Made by a program: the position numbers and the translations under genes
From: Amia ocellicauda
Taxonomy: Eukaryota; Chordata; Actinopteri; Amiiformes; Amiidae
DNA length: 64,000 nucleotides
NCBI RefSeq assembly: GCF_036373705.1
Contig: NC_089858.1
Span: 37,845,137-37,909,136 of the forward strand
Direction of reading: 5' to 3'
Part shown: piece after piece, positions 1 to 31,330 of the stretch
Position numbering within the stretch: position 1 is the first letter of the stretch
How the letters are laid out: the number at the start of each line of letters is the position of its first letter
Notes under the pieces: model-generated
What the model was told of the DNA's origin: nothing
Database searches by the model: none
The model's input: the letters and a program-made list of their open reading frames with translations, nothing else

Positions 1-499
1 TCCCGCGTCTGCAGTTCAACTTTGTCTGGGTTTGGGGAGCCGACTGCCATCTGAACACTTTCATGGCCCACCGCCCGGCTGGCTCAGTCCAGTCAGATGG
101 ACATCACATGCGAGTATGCGGCTTTTTCTGTTGTTTCAAGGTGTGAAATTTGCTTATATAACCCTCCGCAGACTCCGACAGGACACGGTCACGAATAAAG
201 ACCATATGGCTCTATATTCTCACAGTACTTCCAACTAATCTTCCTAACTTTTATGCTAGAAAGCAAAACACAACAAAATCCTGCAGGTTACAGAGAACTT
301 TTGCTCCCTTCAAGTGAAGCAGATTTAATTGCGTCTGACAGGGGCAATATTATGATGACGCAGCTTTTTAATCCACCCCCCTGCACAAACACGCACACAC
401 ACACACACTCACTCAGAGGATTACATGAATTCTGTCCCGCTTTCTGTATCAGAGTTTACAAAATCCAGCTCTGCTGCAAAGGATTTTCACTGGCACACT
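1..499. other. Intergenic edge, no gene seen
   Basis: No frame with coding character. A CA microsatellite lies at 393-409. The first 120 bases are somewhat GC-rich but show nothing recognisable. Confidence 0.4.
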
Positions 500-740
500 T
501 TAAAATTTCTTGCGTGCATATCACTAAGGACAAACGAGAGCAGGCCATTCGACCCATCGTGCTCGTTTGGTGTCCATTCATAACCGAGTGATCCAAGGAT
601 CCTATCCAGTCTATTTTTAAATGTTCGCAAATTGTCGAATTCAACCGCATCGCTGGGGGAAAGGTTTGGAATAAGCAAATGCTTCCTAGACCTCATCAAT
701 AACTGACATCTAGGACAGTATGTGCCTTTTAAAATCACCT
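500..740 (-). mobile_element. CR1-like LINE, 3' fragment of the reverse-transcriptase ORF
   Basis: Minus-strand frame reads AVEFDNLRTFKNRLDRILGS, the type of ending seen in CR1/L2-group LINE ORF2 proteins (a FKNRLD box close to the C-terminus). The bases that follow (about 530-560) resemble the 3' tail common in fish CR1-like copies, with a short stretch equivalent to GGGTCGAATGGCCTGCTC. Truncated and inactive. Confidence 0.5.
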
Positions 741-3021
741 CTCTTTATGACACTACCGTTGGATAACCTAGGATTTCCCCTTCGAAACATTTTGCACCAA
801 CGGATAGTCGTGTCCACCCACACTACACCACTCCTTTATATAATCAGCACAACTAATTTCTCTGCCTAACCTAGATTTGAATGACCCAATATGAATCCAA
901 TACCTTTTTGATGTGCTGTATTTACTTGTCAGATTGGTTAACCTCAACATAAAAGACACAATGTTTTCTTATGAAGAGTTTTTCACATTGTCTCTGCTGT
1001 CTGGACTGGAGATAGGAGGATAAACAACATTTGTAGCTCAGAGGTGAACTTCTTAATATACTTTTTAAACTCACGAAAGGCCGCCTCATCACATCCACAC
1101 ATTTGTAAGACAGCCATGTAATAGTATTTGTGTATAGCAACAAACTCCCATCCCCACCAAACCAAGTTCAAATGCTTCCCTTGCGGTAATCAGTTTTCCG
1201 GTTCTGCCCAAATGCGGAAGTTTCCACACCGGAACATTCACACAGCCGGCATTCATGCTGACAACATGTTCACAGAAACACATCTGTAAAAAGTAAAGCA
1301 AATCCTCAGATGACAAAAGAAAAAAGACGAGGAAAAAAGGAAAACAACTCACCAGATACCCAAGGAACTTTGCCTTGTCTAAGCCAAGCAGCTGCTTCCT
1401 AGTTAAGCGGGGTAAAACTAACATCTCCGGCCCTCCAGAAAAGAAGAACAAGATTTTTCTTTTGTAAATGAGTAAGTCTTCACAGAGTCAAGCCCCAGAC
1501 GTCTGTAATTACAGTCCTGTGGAAAGCGACGCAGGGCTGAATGAACACACGTAAATATGACTTCAACACCCTCCTCCAGTCATGTCCACTGTGCGCGCTC
1601 CCCAGATGTGACTCACTGCCTCGTGTCAATGAGGCGTTTGACAGAACGCTGTGTAAAGAAGATAGAGGACCGGGGGCCAGTGTATCTCCAAGAAGTAAAT
1701 GCTAAACCACAAACTGGATTTCTATAATCCGCGTTCATTCTGGTTTCAAATCTGGGTCTAGCAGTCTTGGGACTAGACAGCCAATGCCTACTAGAAACTG
1801 TTCATTAAGATCTCGCTTTCTTAATTGAAACCTTCATTCAACTAATACTTTTCTGATTTAGGCCCTTTTTTAGGTTTATTTCCTATCCTAAAAAAAACGA
1901 TTACAAGTTTGCTTGGATCATTTTTCATGGAGCTTGAAATCTGCTTCATGTTTTGAAAAAGGAGGGCAAAGTTCTCTTACAGCTCTACAATAAATTACAA
2001 GCTCAATTAGGAAGTAGAGAGCTCAGATGAAGAATAAATAAACAGCAGACACAGGGGTGGTCCAGGAGCCGGGCTGAAAGACTCCTGAGAGTGGTCCACG
2101 AAAAGCCCTATTAGATTACAAGCATTCTAGAGCCAACAACCTGTTCATACTGTATCTAACATGGTATATGCCCACACCAGCACTTAATTACAATTACAAA
2201 CCTTCTCACAGATGGCTAGAGGAATGCTGTGCCATTCCCTCAGTGTGAAAAGTTGCTCAGTCCACTTTTGTCATTCCAGTTCATCCCATAGGTGTTCTAC
2301 ACAGCCAGCTTGGTGAGAATGGTGTGCTACTGTGTTGGTAGATATACAGGAACACACTATGGACTCATAACATCTCTAATGCTGATAATCTTGTGGATAT
2401 TTATTACACAGGTTGACATACTATGGTCTTTGAGACACTTTTGTAATATGCAGGTTGGATGTGTATTCCCAGAAAGCTGTCACTGTATGTTGATTTTTCG
2501 CAACACCTTCCAATGGCTTCCTCCCAATGATTAGGAATGACAAATATGTCCCTTTGGAAGTGATTTGTCACCCCACACCCTGCCTGATACTAACTGCTCT
2601 TATCAGGCACACCCCACCTATAGCAACCCACTGCCACAACCTCACCCTCTGTCCCTCATCACAGAGCAGAGCGGATCCCACAGACATGAATTTTTCTATT
2701 GTGTAGGATGTAAAAAGCCATAAGGGTATGCATTTCAACATTTTCCCAAACCAGCCTACAGGAATTTTGAAGAAAAGTGGATGGCAGGCTACGTGCTTTG
2801 CATGTGAGACAGCAGAGAGTGCAAAAATATACTCCAGGAAAATAAAATGTGACGTGGCACTCAGGTAAACAGTACAGTAGTATTCGCATGCAAAAAAAAA
2901 AAAAACTAAATAGCGTACAACTTCAAACTAACTTCTATTCCTATTATGACTGAATTGTGTGTCTCTCATTTGACCAAGTTCAAAAGCTTCATTTTCACAG
3001 CTATCACATGCCTGTACATGG
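741..3021. other. Intergenic, unassigned
   Basis: No gene I can name. An exon-like minus-strand stretch around 1367-1451 and a 55-codon open frame near 983-1150 are treated under findings. The rest is AT-rich with no repeat ends I could define. Confidence 0.35.
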
Positions 3022-3302
3022 GTGTCAGACTGCAGTCCGGGGGGGCCAGAGTGTCGGCAGGATTTGTCTCCTTAATTGGTCTAATTAAACAATTAACTGG
3101 ATGAATTTAACCCTTCTCTCCAGACTCCAGTTCTGTGGGTTCAGTGTTTTGACTAAGGCATCAGCTAAAAAAATATATATATATATATGAAAGTTTTAGA
3201 TACCTGAGCCTACCTGAGTTTATAATGACATGAATTAAGAAATTGGGATCTCCTGTTGGAACAAAAACCAGTAGGACCCCCAGGACTGGAGTCTGACCCC
3301 CC
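3022..3302. mobile_element. Short inverted-repeat element (hAT-like MITE)
   Basis: Left edge GGTGTCAGACTGCAGTCCGG matches the reverse complement of the right edge (GGACTGGAGTCTGACCCC) with few changes. Internal AATTGGTCTAATTAA and the GGAACAAAAACCAGTAGG part resemble the elements at 3.8 and 45.0 kb. No coding capacity. Confidence 0.5.
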
Positions 3303-3823
3303 TGCTGGAGCACACGCTTTTCTGTATTTCAGTGTTGGCATTCTCTGAGAAGCACTGAATTCTTGCATTATTATAGCATTCCCCAGAGATCAAACGCCTG
3401 CCAGATGTGAGGCAACATGTCAGCAAGCTTCCCAGTAGCGCCATGGTATTTAGACTTGGCACTTCTGCACGGAAACCATCGTTTTCTTGTGCATTACTCA
3501 GCTTTTGTTTATCGGCGTTGTCCGTAACAACCAAGTTATTATTCCATTGTTTTGGGCATTTATTTTCCGGAAAATATTGATTAAAAAAAAATCAAAATAC
3601 ATAGGATTTTATCTACAGAAAACAGTTCCCACTTGCGACAAGGACACACAGAGCCTGCCTCCAGACCTCGTTTGGTCTGCTGTGAAACCAATCAGTGCCT
3701 TTAAACATGGTCATACTTGTAAAGAGCAAATCGGCATCGCAACAGTATTAGGATTAATATAAGCATGTTCTATGATAATCAGCTGATAGTAACATTATTA
3801 TTATTTTAAATATCATTCTAAAG

Positions 3824-4152
3824 CAGGGATTCCCAAATCGGTCCTGGTGGACCCCCTGTCCTGGAGGTTTCTGTTCTAACTGAGATCTTAATCAGGCTAC
3901 TTAATTGAACCCTCAACTGAACTAATTTGCTTCATGTGACTTTTAAATTGTGTAGCTTATAAAAAGTTGGAGATTTCCATCTACAGTTTCATACTTAACA
4001 CTTAACAACTGTTTACAATATCGGATTAGGCAAATGATTAGTTCAATTAGGATTTAATTAAGTACCCTACAAGTAATGAAGTAATTGAGAGGTAAGGTGG
4101 AACAAAAAAACAGCAGGGCAGGGGGACCCAGGACCAGGGTTGAGAAACACTG
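3824..4152. mobile_element. hAT-like MITE, copy A
   Basis: Starts CAGGGATTCCCAAATCGGTC and ends CCAGGACCAGGGTTGAGAAA-CACTG, which are near-inverted repeats of hAT type (CAG-GTTCTCAACC style). The interior is AT-rich with repeated TTAATTGAA/ATTTAATTAA blocks. Flanks TTCTAAAG and CATCTAAAG suggest a decayed target duplication. Same family as 44960-45251. Confidence 0.6.
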
Positions 4153-4649
4153 GGCATCTAAAGCATCCAGTAAAAAGAAACTGAACCTCCCAGGGTTCTG
4201 GTGATGAGCTGCTTAACACATTTCAAAATGCTATGTATTTAATTTAATTCAAACCCCCAACAGTTATTCAGCCTGTGTGAACAGTATGAGTTGGACCACA
4301 GTATAACTGAACCCCCAAGACCTCTACATTGCACAAACACGCCAGTCAATGAACAAGAATGCAAGACATGACACCTATTGAAGTGTTTCACTGCAGAAGG
4401 CCACGCACAAAAGCGCAGAGAAACGCATTATCCATCACAAGTCGAGTTAAACACGAATAAACAGTAGTTCATAGTAGTACTGTAGTAGTTACTAGCTCTG
4501 ATGTGATGAGTGTCATTAGAAGTCCAACAGAGTTTAAAAAGACCAACAGGAAAGAAGTAGGCTAATCAAACTATTTCAAAAGAAACTGTACTCTCCAATA
4601 TATCCAAAACGTTTTAAAGAATGGGGGGGAATGAAATACCTTGTCGGGG

Positions 4650-5110
4650 TTTCATCAGATCCGTTTCAGCTGCGCACGGAAGAGAAGGCAGACAGGCGGC
4701 CAGAAACAGAGTCACTCCGGCGCACTGACACCCATCCGCGCAAAGTCTGCGCAAAGTCTGCGCCGCGGCTGCAGCGCGAAACTCGTCATCTCTCCCCTCC
4801 TCTGCTCGGACTTCAGACACTTCCTTCAGTCGGGAGTTCTCGGGGAGGAAGGGAGGGCTGCGAGTTGGATCTCGCCTGCTCTTTAGAGGAAAAGGATGTT
4901 TTGTAATATTTGGCTGATTCCGCTAGAGCAGAAAGGAAATGAATGAAGTCCCCCCGGGCCAGGAAACCCAAGAGCTGCGCTGAAGTGGCCGGCAGCCCCG
5001 GACTGACCTCCGCGCAGTCGCAGTGTCCCGCTCGGCCCCGGCGCTCCTGCGCGCTGTTCACACGCCTGAAACACGAAGCGAAGTGAACTGGCCACTCGGA
5101 CGCCACTTCC
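4650..5110. promoter_or_regulatory. Orphan GC/CpG-rich island
   Basis: A GC-rich block with many CpGs in an AT-rich setting, about 1.5 kb beyond the estimated DDHD2 3' end. It looks like a promoter/first-exon island of a neighbouring gene leaving the window to the left, or of a non-coding RNA. A minus-strand donor-like ACAAG|GTATTT lies near 4642. No credible ATG-initiated coding exon was found. Confidence 0.35.
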
Positions 5111-6639
5111 CTTACAAATATCGGAGGAAAACGATATAAAGTTGTTACATGCATTGTTTTTAATATCAACTCGCAGTTATGTTGTTGCCAGTACTTAATT
5201 GTTGGAAAGTTTGTGGACCTTAACTCAAATAAAGAAAGAAAGAAATAACCCTATGTAAACTTTTGCATAAATTAACTTTAGTACTGTAAATATGGACAAT
5301 TTAAGTCTGGTTATTAATTTTAACTCAACTTCTACACCAGGTTGACCATACCTAAGCAAAACTTAAAAGTTGCCTTTTATTAATTTTAGATAATTAAGTA
5401 GGTATTAATTAGGCATTCAGTGTGCAGTCTTACCTTTCAGCAGATCTTCAGGGATTGAAAGTGCATGAATGCAGCAGATTCTGGGTATTAAACCAAGAAC
5501 GCACATGTACATGGCTCAATTAATTTTTGTTGGGCAAACTAAAATAACTAAACATTACTTATTAATAATCATTGTTCATTTAACTTACTTTTCTTGTTTT
5601 GTTAAATCTTAAATTTGTTAAATAATTCTAATGTCACGATTTAAGATTGTCTTAAGTGATTTTAGTAAAAGCAACAAAAACACTGTTTTAAGTAATATTT
5701 AAGAATATTACATATGTAGAATTTACTTGACCGACAATTCAGTTTTTTCAGAGCACAATTCCTAATAGCACCTAGGCTAGCATTATTTTGTATGCCTTTC
5801 AGCATTTTTTTTTTTTTTTTTTTTTTAAACACAAACCTTAACAAGGGAGCAGCAGTATTGAATCTCAAGCTTTCCTGGCCCTTGAAAATCAAGGAAGTTA
5901 AATTAAAACTAGAAACTCATGTCTTGTTTTCTTATGTCTGCATACATAGCTTAAAATATAAAGATACATTAATATCGCAAAACTTGCCTCATGAACATAG
6001 TCTACGCAACTACTTAAGTTTTATATATAAGATTATATATAGGCATATCACCATCATAAACTGCAGCAGCCTATATTGATCCACTGCTGAATGAAGACTC
6101 CCCAAGATGTCTCCACTTGCTTCAGTCTACAGCTTCTTTTCCATGTCACACGTGCAAAGTTTAATCTTTCCACCTTTATGTGGTCATCTTTATATTTGTA
6201 TATATAACCAAACATGGAGACACATGTACAACATGGTTGAGGTTTATTATGGCATACACAACATATGTAATATACGTTTTTTTTAGTTTTTTTTTAATGG
6301 AGAAAAAAAAAGTATTTGGTTTAAATACAATATATTATAAAGTGCAAATTGAGAAACAGTTCCCTTGTCGACTTAAATTCCCCAGCTATTGTGTTGCAGG
6401 ATTTGGATGCATTACAGAGCATGGGAGTCATCTTCATCTATTGTGTATTCCATAAGGAAAAATAGAAAATGTTACTTCGATTCATTTTTTTTTTTTTTTT
6501 TCCTTTCTTTGATGATTCTCTCCATAATCCAGACAGATTGAGGTCATAGAGCTCTTGTAGTCTGTAATGGACCAGAGAGCTGAAAAGCACAGAAAACATG
6601 AGACAGAAAGAAGAAAAACAAAACAAAAAGGACAGCAGT
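5111..6639. other. AT-rich intergenic DNA
   Basis: No coding-like frame and no delimitable repeat. Poly-T runs at 5806-5826 and 6486-6500. Confidence 0.45.
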
Positions 6640-26070
<19,431 letters not shown>

Positions 26071-29000
26071 CTAGTCAGAGAGCAAGCACAATGCCACTGT
26101 TCAGACCTCTCTTGTGCAGTTAGGAAGAACAGGAAAGAAAGGCAGGAAAACACGGCAAAGTAGGAGACTGGACATAGATTCAACATCATCGCCAATACAT
26201 TACAGTCAGTGTTGTTATGAAAGGAAAAATTCCAAAGCATGTATTCATATAGAAGAGCAAAGGCTATTATGTTGCAATAAAGGTCACAGGATCACCAAGC
26301 AAGTTTACAGTTGCTTCATCCCCTGCTGCGGGGCATAGGGTTAGTCAGGGAAGTGGGGAATTGCTTGGCCAATCAAACAGCATGAGTAGGGAATGTAGGT
26401 AGGAGGGTGCAAAGCTATTTCTATATTTTGGTTCTTAATTTAGGCTCAAGTCATAACTTTTGCCACCATGGCCATAGATTACAGTAGTGGACCCTCTGGC
26501 AATAGCACTGCATGTGTCATGTGTTTCCTTCTCTGTAATCGCGGTGACTAAACAAATCTACTGCCATGTTCTCACAAAAAACCCAAATTGGTGGACAAAC
26601 CAGTTTGAGACAAAACATCCAGTCTGAATTTACATACAGCAGTTGGTACACGATGAGAAACTGCATTCCACAGCTCTGCCTAAAAGACACCTTCTTGCCA
26701 ACCACATCTCTCAGTGCCAATAAAATATCATCTGAGCAGTTTCAAACCTTTTTCCATCTGGGGGCTTCAACTTCAATAATGTAGCTCTGTGAAAGAGAGC
26801 AAATTCTAGCATCTTCCAGTCTTCTTCAACTTACACAACAGCAATGCGTCTGTGTCAGGGTTATCGGATTGCAAAACGTGTCACTTAGATCCCTGATCTC
26901 TATGGATTACAATCAGGTGAGCAAACCACAACTACAAAACCTTCATCCCAATCTTTAAAACCTACGAGAACCCATTACGTATTGGCGGCCGAATCAGTTA
27001 TAACTACTGTGTTGCACATTAAAGATAGGAAACCTACTGCAACAGCCCTCTCTCACACTAAAAAACACACGCAGAGACACATACCTTGATCTTAGGGCAC
27101 AGTCAAGCTTCACTCTGACAAAGAGTCGACTCTAGGGTTTCAGCAAAGGGCATTAATAATTGAAGACCACGCAGATCTTCAGAGATGCACAGAGATGCAG
27201 GGAAGGCGGGTGTGTGGCAGGATCTTGAGAAGGAGTTAGGGTTGGACTTGTAACATAATGCCCCGGGCTTTACAAAGGCACACATTATTCTCGCAGTACA
27301 ATAGGAGATTGCTTTAGCACATCTGAAACAATGAACGACTTGATCATTGGGCTATTTGTTTTATTTTCGGCATGGGAATCACCCCAAAAAAACAACAAAC
27401 TTGTGTGTCATATCTGTAAAACAGACACATATCCGAAAGAAAGCACATCAAAACTAATTACAATTTGTACTAGTAACTCCACAAACCCTCACCATCAATT
27501 TCAATGGATGCTGGAATAACGCCGTTGTCCAAAACAACACTATACACACTGGCAGGCATGGCGCTTTTCACGCAAACTAATCTATACTTAGCACATGGCC
27601 TCTGGTGCAATCCACAACTGGAGCCATTAGACATTTATACGCTTTCGCTTTGGCCGAATGTACAAAGCTTATAGTGCTAGTTTGCCAACATTTGAATATA
27701 GCACAAACAAACCTAACTGTAGTCCTTCGACAGATGTTACACGAGTGGAAAATGCACTGGGAGCATACGGTTCCCATTTTATTATGACACAGCTTTTCAG
27801 AGATATTGAAAAGTGTGTTTTCTTCCAGAGTGGGGAAATACAGACAATTTCTATGCCCTGCAGACATGCGTCTTTACACTAGCCATATGACTGTGACAAA
27901 AAGCCCATTCAAGTCTGGTTGAACATATAAATGATTAATGCATAGAAAAAAAAAAGTCCTATGATGGCACAATGCAACACATACTTTAAACTGGACATTG
28001 TACTGTGTATCTGTGATATTCAGAAAAAAAATCTTCAATCTACCCCTTGCAACCTAATGAAAATGAAAATTAAACCATGGTGAAGACACTTTGTATACTT
28101 CTACACAAGCGTTGTGTGTGTGTGTTTAATCCAATATGCATCAATATTTTTTGCTCAGCTTTTTTTGGACTGAGGGTGGAAGTCCAAGTTTGTTTTCCAC
28201 TATCTGTTTAAATTAGACCATATCTGCTTTAAGAGAAAGGAGCATCTGTTATCCCACTTTGACCTGAGAGTCATAAAGAGGTGTCACGGTGTATGCATAC
28301 AGTATGCAAAAAATAAACTATCAATTACCCAGGTCAAAGAGTAATTGTCATTTCTCTCTTTTCCAAGCTGTGTCCAGGCTAATTTAAGAGCAAGGTGTCC
28401 CACCATGCAGCAGAGTAGTTTAACAATTCCAGTTAAGGTGTGAATGATGGGCTTTGTGCTCTTTTTGGCTTGACTGGCTTGACATGCTTGACATGAGGGA
28501 CTCACAGCCTGGCAGCAAGAACTAGACCGTTGGGACCTCCAGAAGAGTGTGGGACTGAGATCTTGTCTGCTCTTAAACATTCATTATAAATTCCAAGAGC
28601 AGCAAATCTGACCTTTCTTGTGCAGACTGCTTTCAATATGGCAGCCCACTAGAAGGTCTGACCTTTGATTCTGCTCAAATTCTAACTTGCCTTGCATTTA
28701 GTGATAAAACAGAATGGGCTCAAAAGGGCTGATGTCTTTAATTTCGTCAAAATAAAATAACAGATGCCACAAAACAATACTGTTTCTTATTGAATCCCTA
28801 GCTTACCTAAATAAATGTTTCTGTATGACTGTTTGGTCTAAATTATTCTAGTGGGGCTGATTTGGGAGGAAACCCAGAATATGTACAGTGTGGTCAGCAG
28901 TCAATTAGATAATTGGCAGGCTTTGCAGGGAAGTTCTGGCAAAGTAGGTCAAGTGTATTGAAGATTTACAACGGGGAGGGCCGGAACAACACAATGCCAA

Positions 29001-29221
29001 TGAGGGTGACCATCAGGATTACTGGGCTCATTGTGTGTGAGCCAAGTCACCTGATCTAAAGCAGAAAAAAAACAAAAACGTTTCAAGAGTGCAAACATAT
29101 GTGTCGCTTTCTTTAAAACGAAACACCTGTGTATTTGATCAGAGTTATATATTTTCAGCTCAAATATTGCGGATGTTAAAGGTGGCCTGTAACCCCTATG
29201 GCACTGGGTCTCTCCTGTAGC

Positions 29222-29591
29222 CTACAGTGTGGCGAGCTTTGGAAGATAGGAGAGCAAGCGATGCATGGACACACAAAAGGGATATGCGAAAGCTTGGCTG
29301 ACCTGCCCTCTGGCTGTACAGGAGGCCACCTCGGGCCGATGCTTCTGTGTTCCTCGAGTCTGCCCAGCCGGATTAAGGCTCGCCTGATTGTGGGCCCTGA
29401 TCCTCTGAGAAAGATCGGAAAGATCAGGCTGGGGGGGCTCGGCAGCCGGCTCCACGTTCTGGGACATGGCGTAATAGGATTGTGAACTCCGAGGCCAGGA
29501 CTTTGACCGTGAAGGTGCTGGTCGTCGCCGTCCCAGTAATGGAAGCTGGGCTCTTCGATATACCAAGCCTCGTCAACAGGAAAGCAGTACA
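29222..29591 (-). other. Coding-like GC-rich block, possible extra exon, unidentified
   Basis: On the minus strand, open frames of 64-138 codons overlap in all three phases, with balanced GC unlike the flanks. A pyrimidine-poor TAG acceptor-like site sits at 29592 and a CAG|GTCAGC donor-like site near 29300. One frame reads VDEAWYIEEPSFHYWDGDDQ; another has an ATG at 29467 (MSQNVEPAAEPPQPDLSDLS). I do not recognise either. It may be a DDHD2 leader exon, an old pseudogene, or chance. Confidence 0.25.
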
Positions 29592-29961
29592 CCTAGAGAT
29601 GACCGATTGCACCAACACGGTTTAGTCGATAACTCGGATTAAATCAAGGATTATACTTTAATCAGCTTGCACAAAACCAGCTTTTATATGTAATCAGTTT
29701 AAAATTAATCCAAGAGTAAATATTGCACCACTGTTTTTAACCCAGGTTTCAATGTGAAATATGGATACATTTTAAACATCAAATATACATTACAGTTTAT
29801 TCAGTAACAAGTGCTTCTCAAAGGTTGACATTTGTGGATCTGTTAAGTTTGAGACATTTTTATTTAATTAGATTATACCAGTGTTTTTGTTTCTTATTTT
29901 ATCTATTCTCACCTCAGAAAGAATGGTTGTTATAATAGAAGGGCTTTCTCGTGAAGATGTA

Positions 29962-29965
<4 letters not shown>

Positions 29966-29996
<31 letters not shown>
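29966..29996. repeat. (TA)n microsatellite
   Basis: About 30 bases of TA repeat in the DDHD2 upstream region. Confidence 0.9.
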
Positions 29997-29998
<2 letters not shown>

Positions 29999-30959
29999 AA
30001 GAAAAAAAAACATTCAACCACTAAACAGAATTGGCCTTAAATTAAGGAGCAAAGCCCTAGCAAAACTCTCTCAATGTAGTAACATACTGTTATACAATAC
30101 AAAACAAATAACACAATGTACTGCTTTATATTATTTAAATTAGAATAAAATAATTAAGTTAAAGTAATGTGTTTTATGTAACATTGTGGTGCAATTGTAA
30201 CATTTATGATAACAGCAATATCCAAGTGCAAAATCTGTTGGTTAATCATAGATCTAGGATTAGTATCTTAATGCAAGATTAATCCTGGTTTACATTTTTG
30301 GGGTGCAAGGCAACTCAGATTAAAAATAACATTGGGTTAACTAATTAGCGATTAACCAATGCTGTTTTAATCCATGTTGGTGCTAAAACTACTAAAAAGT
30401 AGGATATTCACTTACAACTGGAAACAGTTACAACTAGCCTCCCTAGCAGACCCTAAACTGTGAATGACTATCTGATTCATGTGCCAAACATTTAAATGCT
30501 GCGTTTGAGATGCAGGCCCATCACTCCCAACTGTGTCACTGTGTCCTTTTATTGGGGATCAGTGAATGTGGTTTAACAGGGTTTTATTCTAATCCAAACT
30601 CAGACGCAGCCGAAGTGAAAGTGCACCCTGTGCTCAAATCGTGCAGTAAGCAGCGCAGGCGCACTGCGTGTCACCCCGTTAAAGCACCCACTTCACTGTC
30701 TAATCCCACCCCGTGCGTAACTTTCAATGAGAGGAAATAAAGCGTCGACACCGATATCGGTGCAGTGTATTGATATTTCGCTTAGAAATGAATAAATACA
30801 CGCACCGGTCAGTAAAAACAACATGCAATTACACCTTAACAATCTGCTGTGCGTCCCTCATGACCCATCACAAACTGGCTGTAACAATGTATCGGCCTCT
30901 TTCAAATAAGCGACGCATTTGCAAGCTAATACAAGGTGCGTATCTTGCAGAGAAAACAT

Positions 30960-31330
30960 GAACACAAGCTAACACCGCTGACGTCCAGTATTGAAGGCTG
31001 GATCAGTGGTCATTGATGGGCGCTCTCTCGTCACCACACCAGCACTAACCCGAGGCTCTGGCCAGCTCTGCCCCGCCGTCCTCACGCTGTCCTTCGCACG
31101 GTTTGGGATCTGGACCTCTCTGGTGCTGACATGGAGGTTCTGGTCCCGGGGGCATTGTAATATTTCCTTCAAGGCAGCCAAGATGTTAATACAGCGATGC
31201 TACTGAAGTCTCCGTTTCTTCCATTGCGGCGAAACGCACGCTGTGATTGGCGTACGCCTCCCGTGACGACATCAGCAGGTGACGTCACCCGGCCGCCAGG
31301 AGTTCAAAGGTCGACTGTTGTGTTGCGACA
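30960..31330 (-). promoter_or_regulatory. DDHD2: Probable DDHD2 promoter, CpG-rich
   Basis: GC- and CpG-rich block in otherwise AT-rich DNA, upstream of the DDHD2 coding exons and 1.6 kb from the PLPP5 3' end. Contains a perfect palindromic CRE (TGACGTCA, 31280-31287) and a minus-strand CCAAT box (31250-31246). No TATA box seen at a plausible spacing. Assignment to DDHD2 is by position and strand. Confidence 0.55.
31050..31225 (-). other. Candidate DDHD2 5' leader exon with two uORFs
   Basis: Begins just downstream of the CRE/CCAAT pair and ends at a plausible donor CGG|GTTAGT (exon edge 31050). Contains a 12-codon uORF (31224-31186) whose ATG has a strong Kozak context (GCCGCAATGG), and a 16-codon uORF (31132-31082). 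The upstream edge is arbitrary. A leader exon must exist because coding exon 1 starts at an acceptor. Confidence 0.35.

Larger units (their letters stand above)
26071..30959 (-). other. DDHD2 upstream intron region
   Basis: Between the first coding exon and the promoter. Apart from the block at 29.2-29.6 kb and a TA microsatellite at 29966-29996, it is AT-rich with no open frame that looks coding and no transposon ends I could delimit. Confidence 0.4.

Noticed and set aside
4614..4820. Minus-strand frame with a hydrophobic CAGVTLFLAACLPSLPCAAE stretch resembling a secretory signal
   Set aside because: No ATG in frame before the hydrophobic part, and no downstream exon found in the window.
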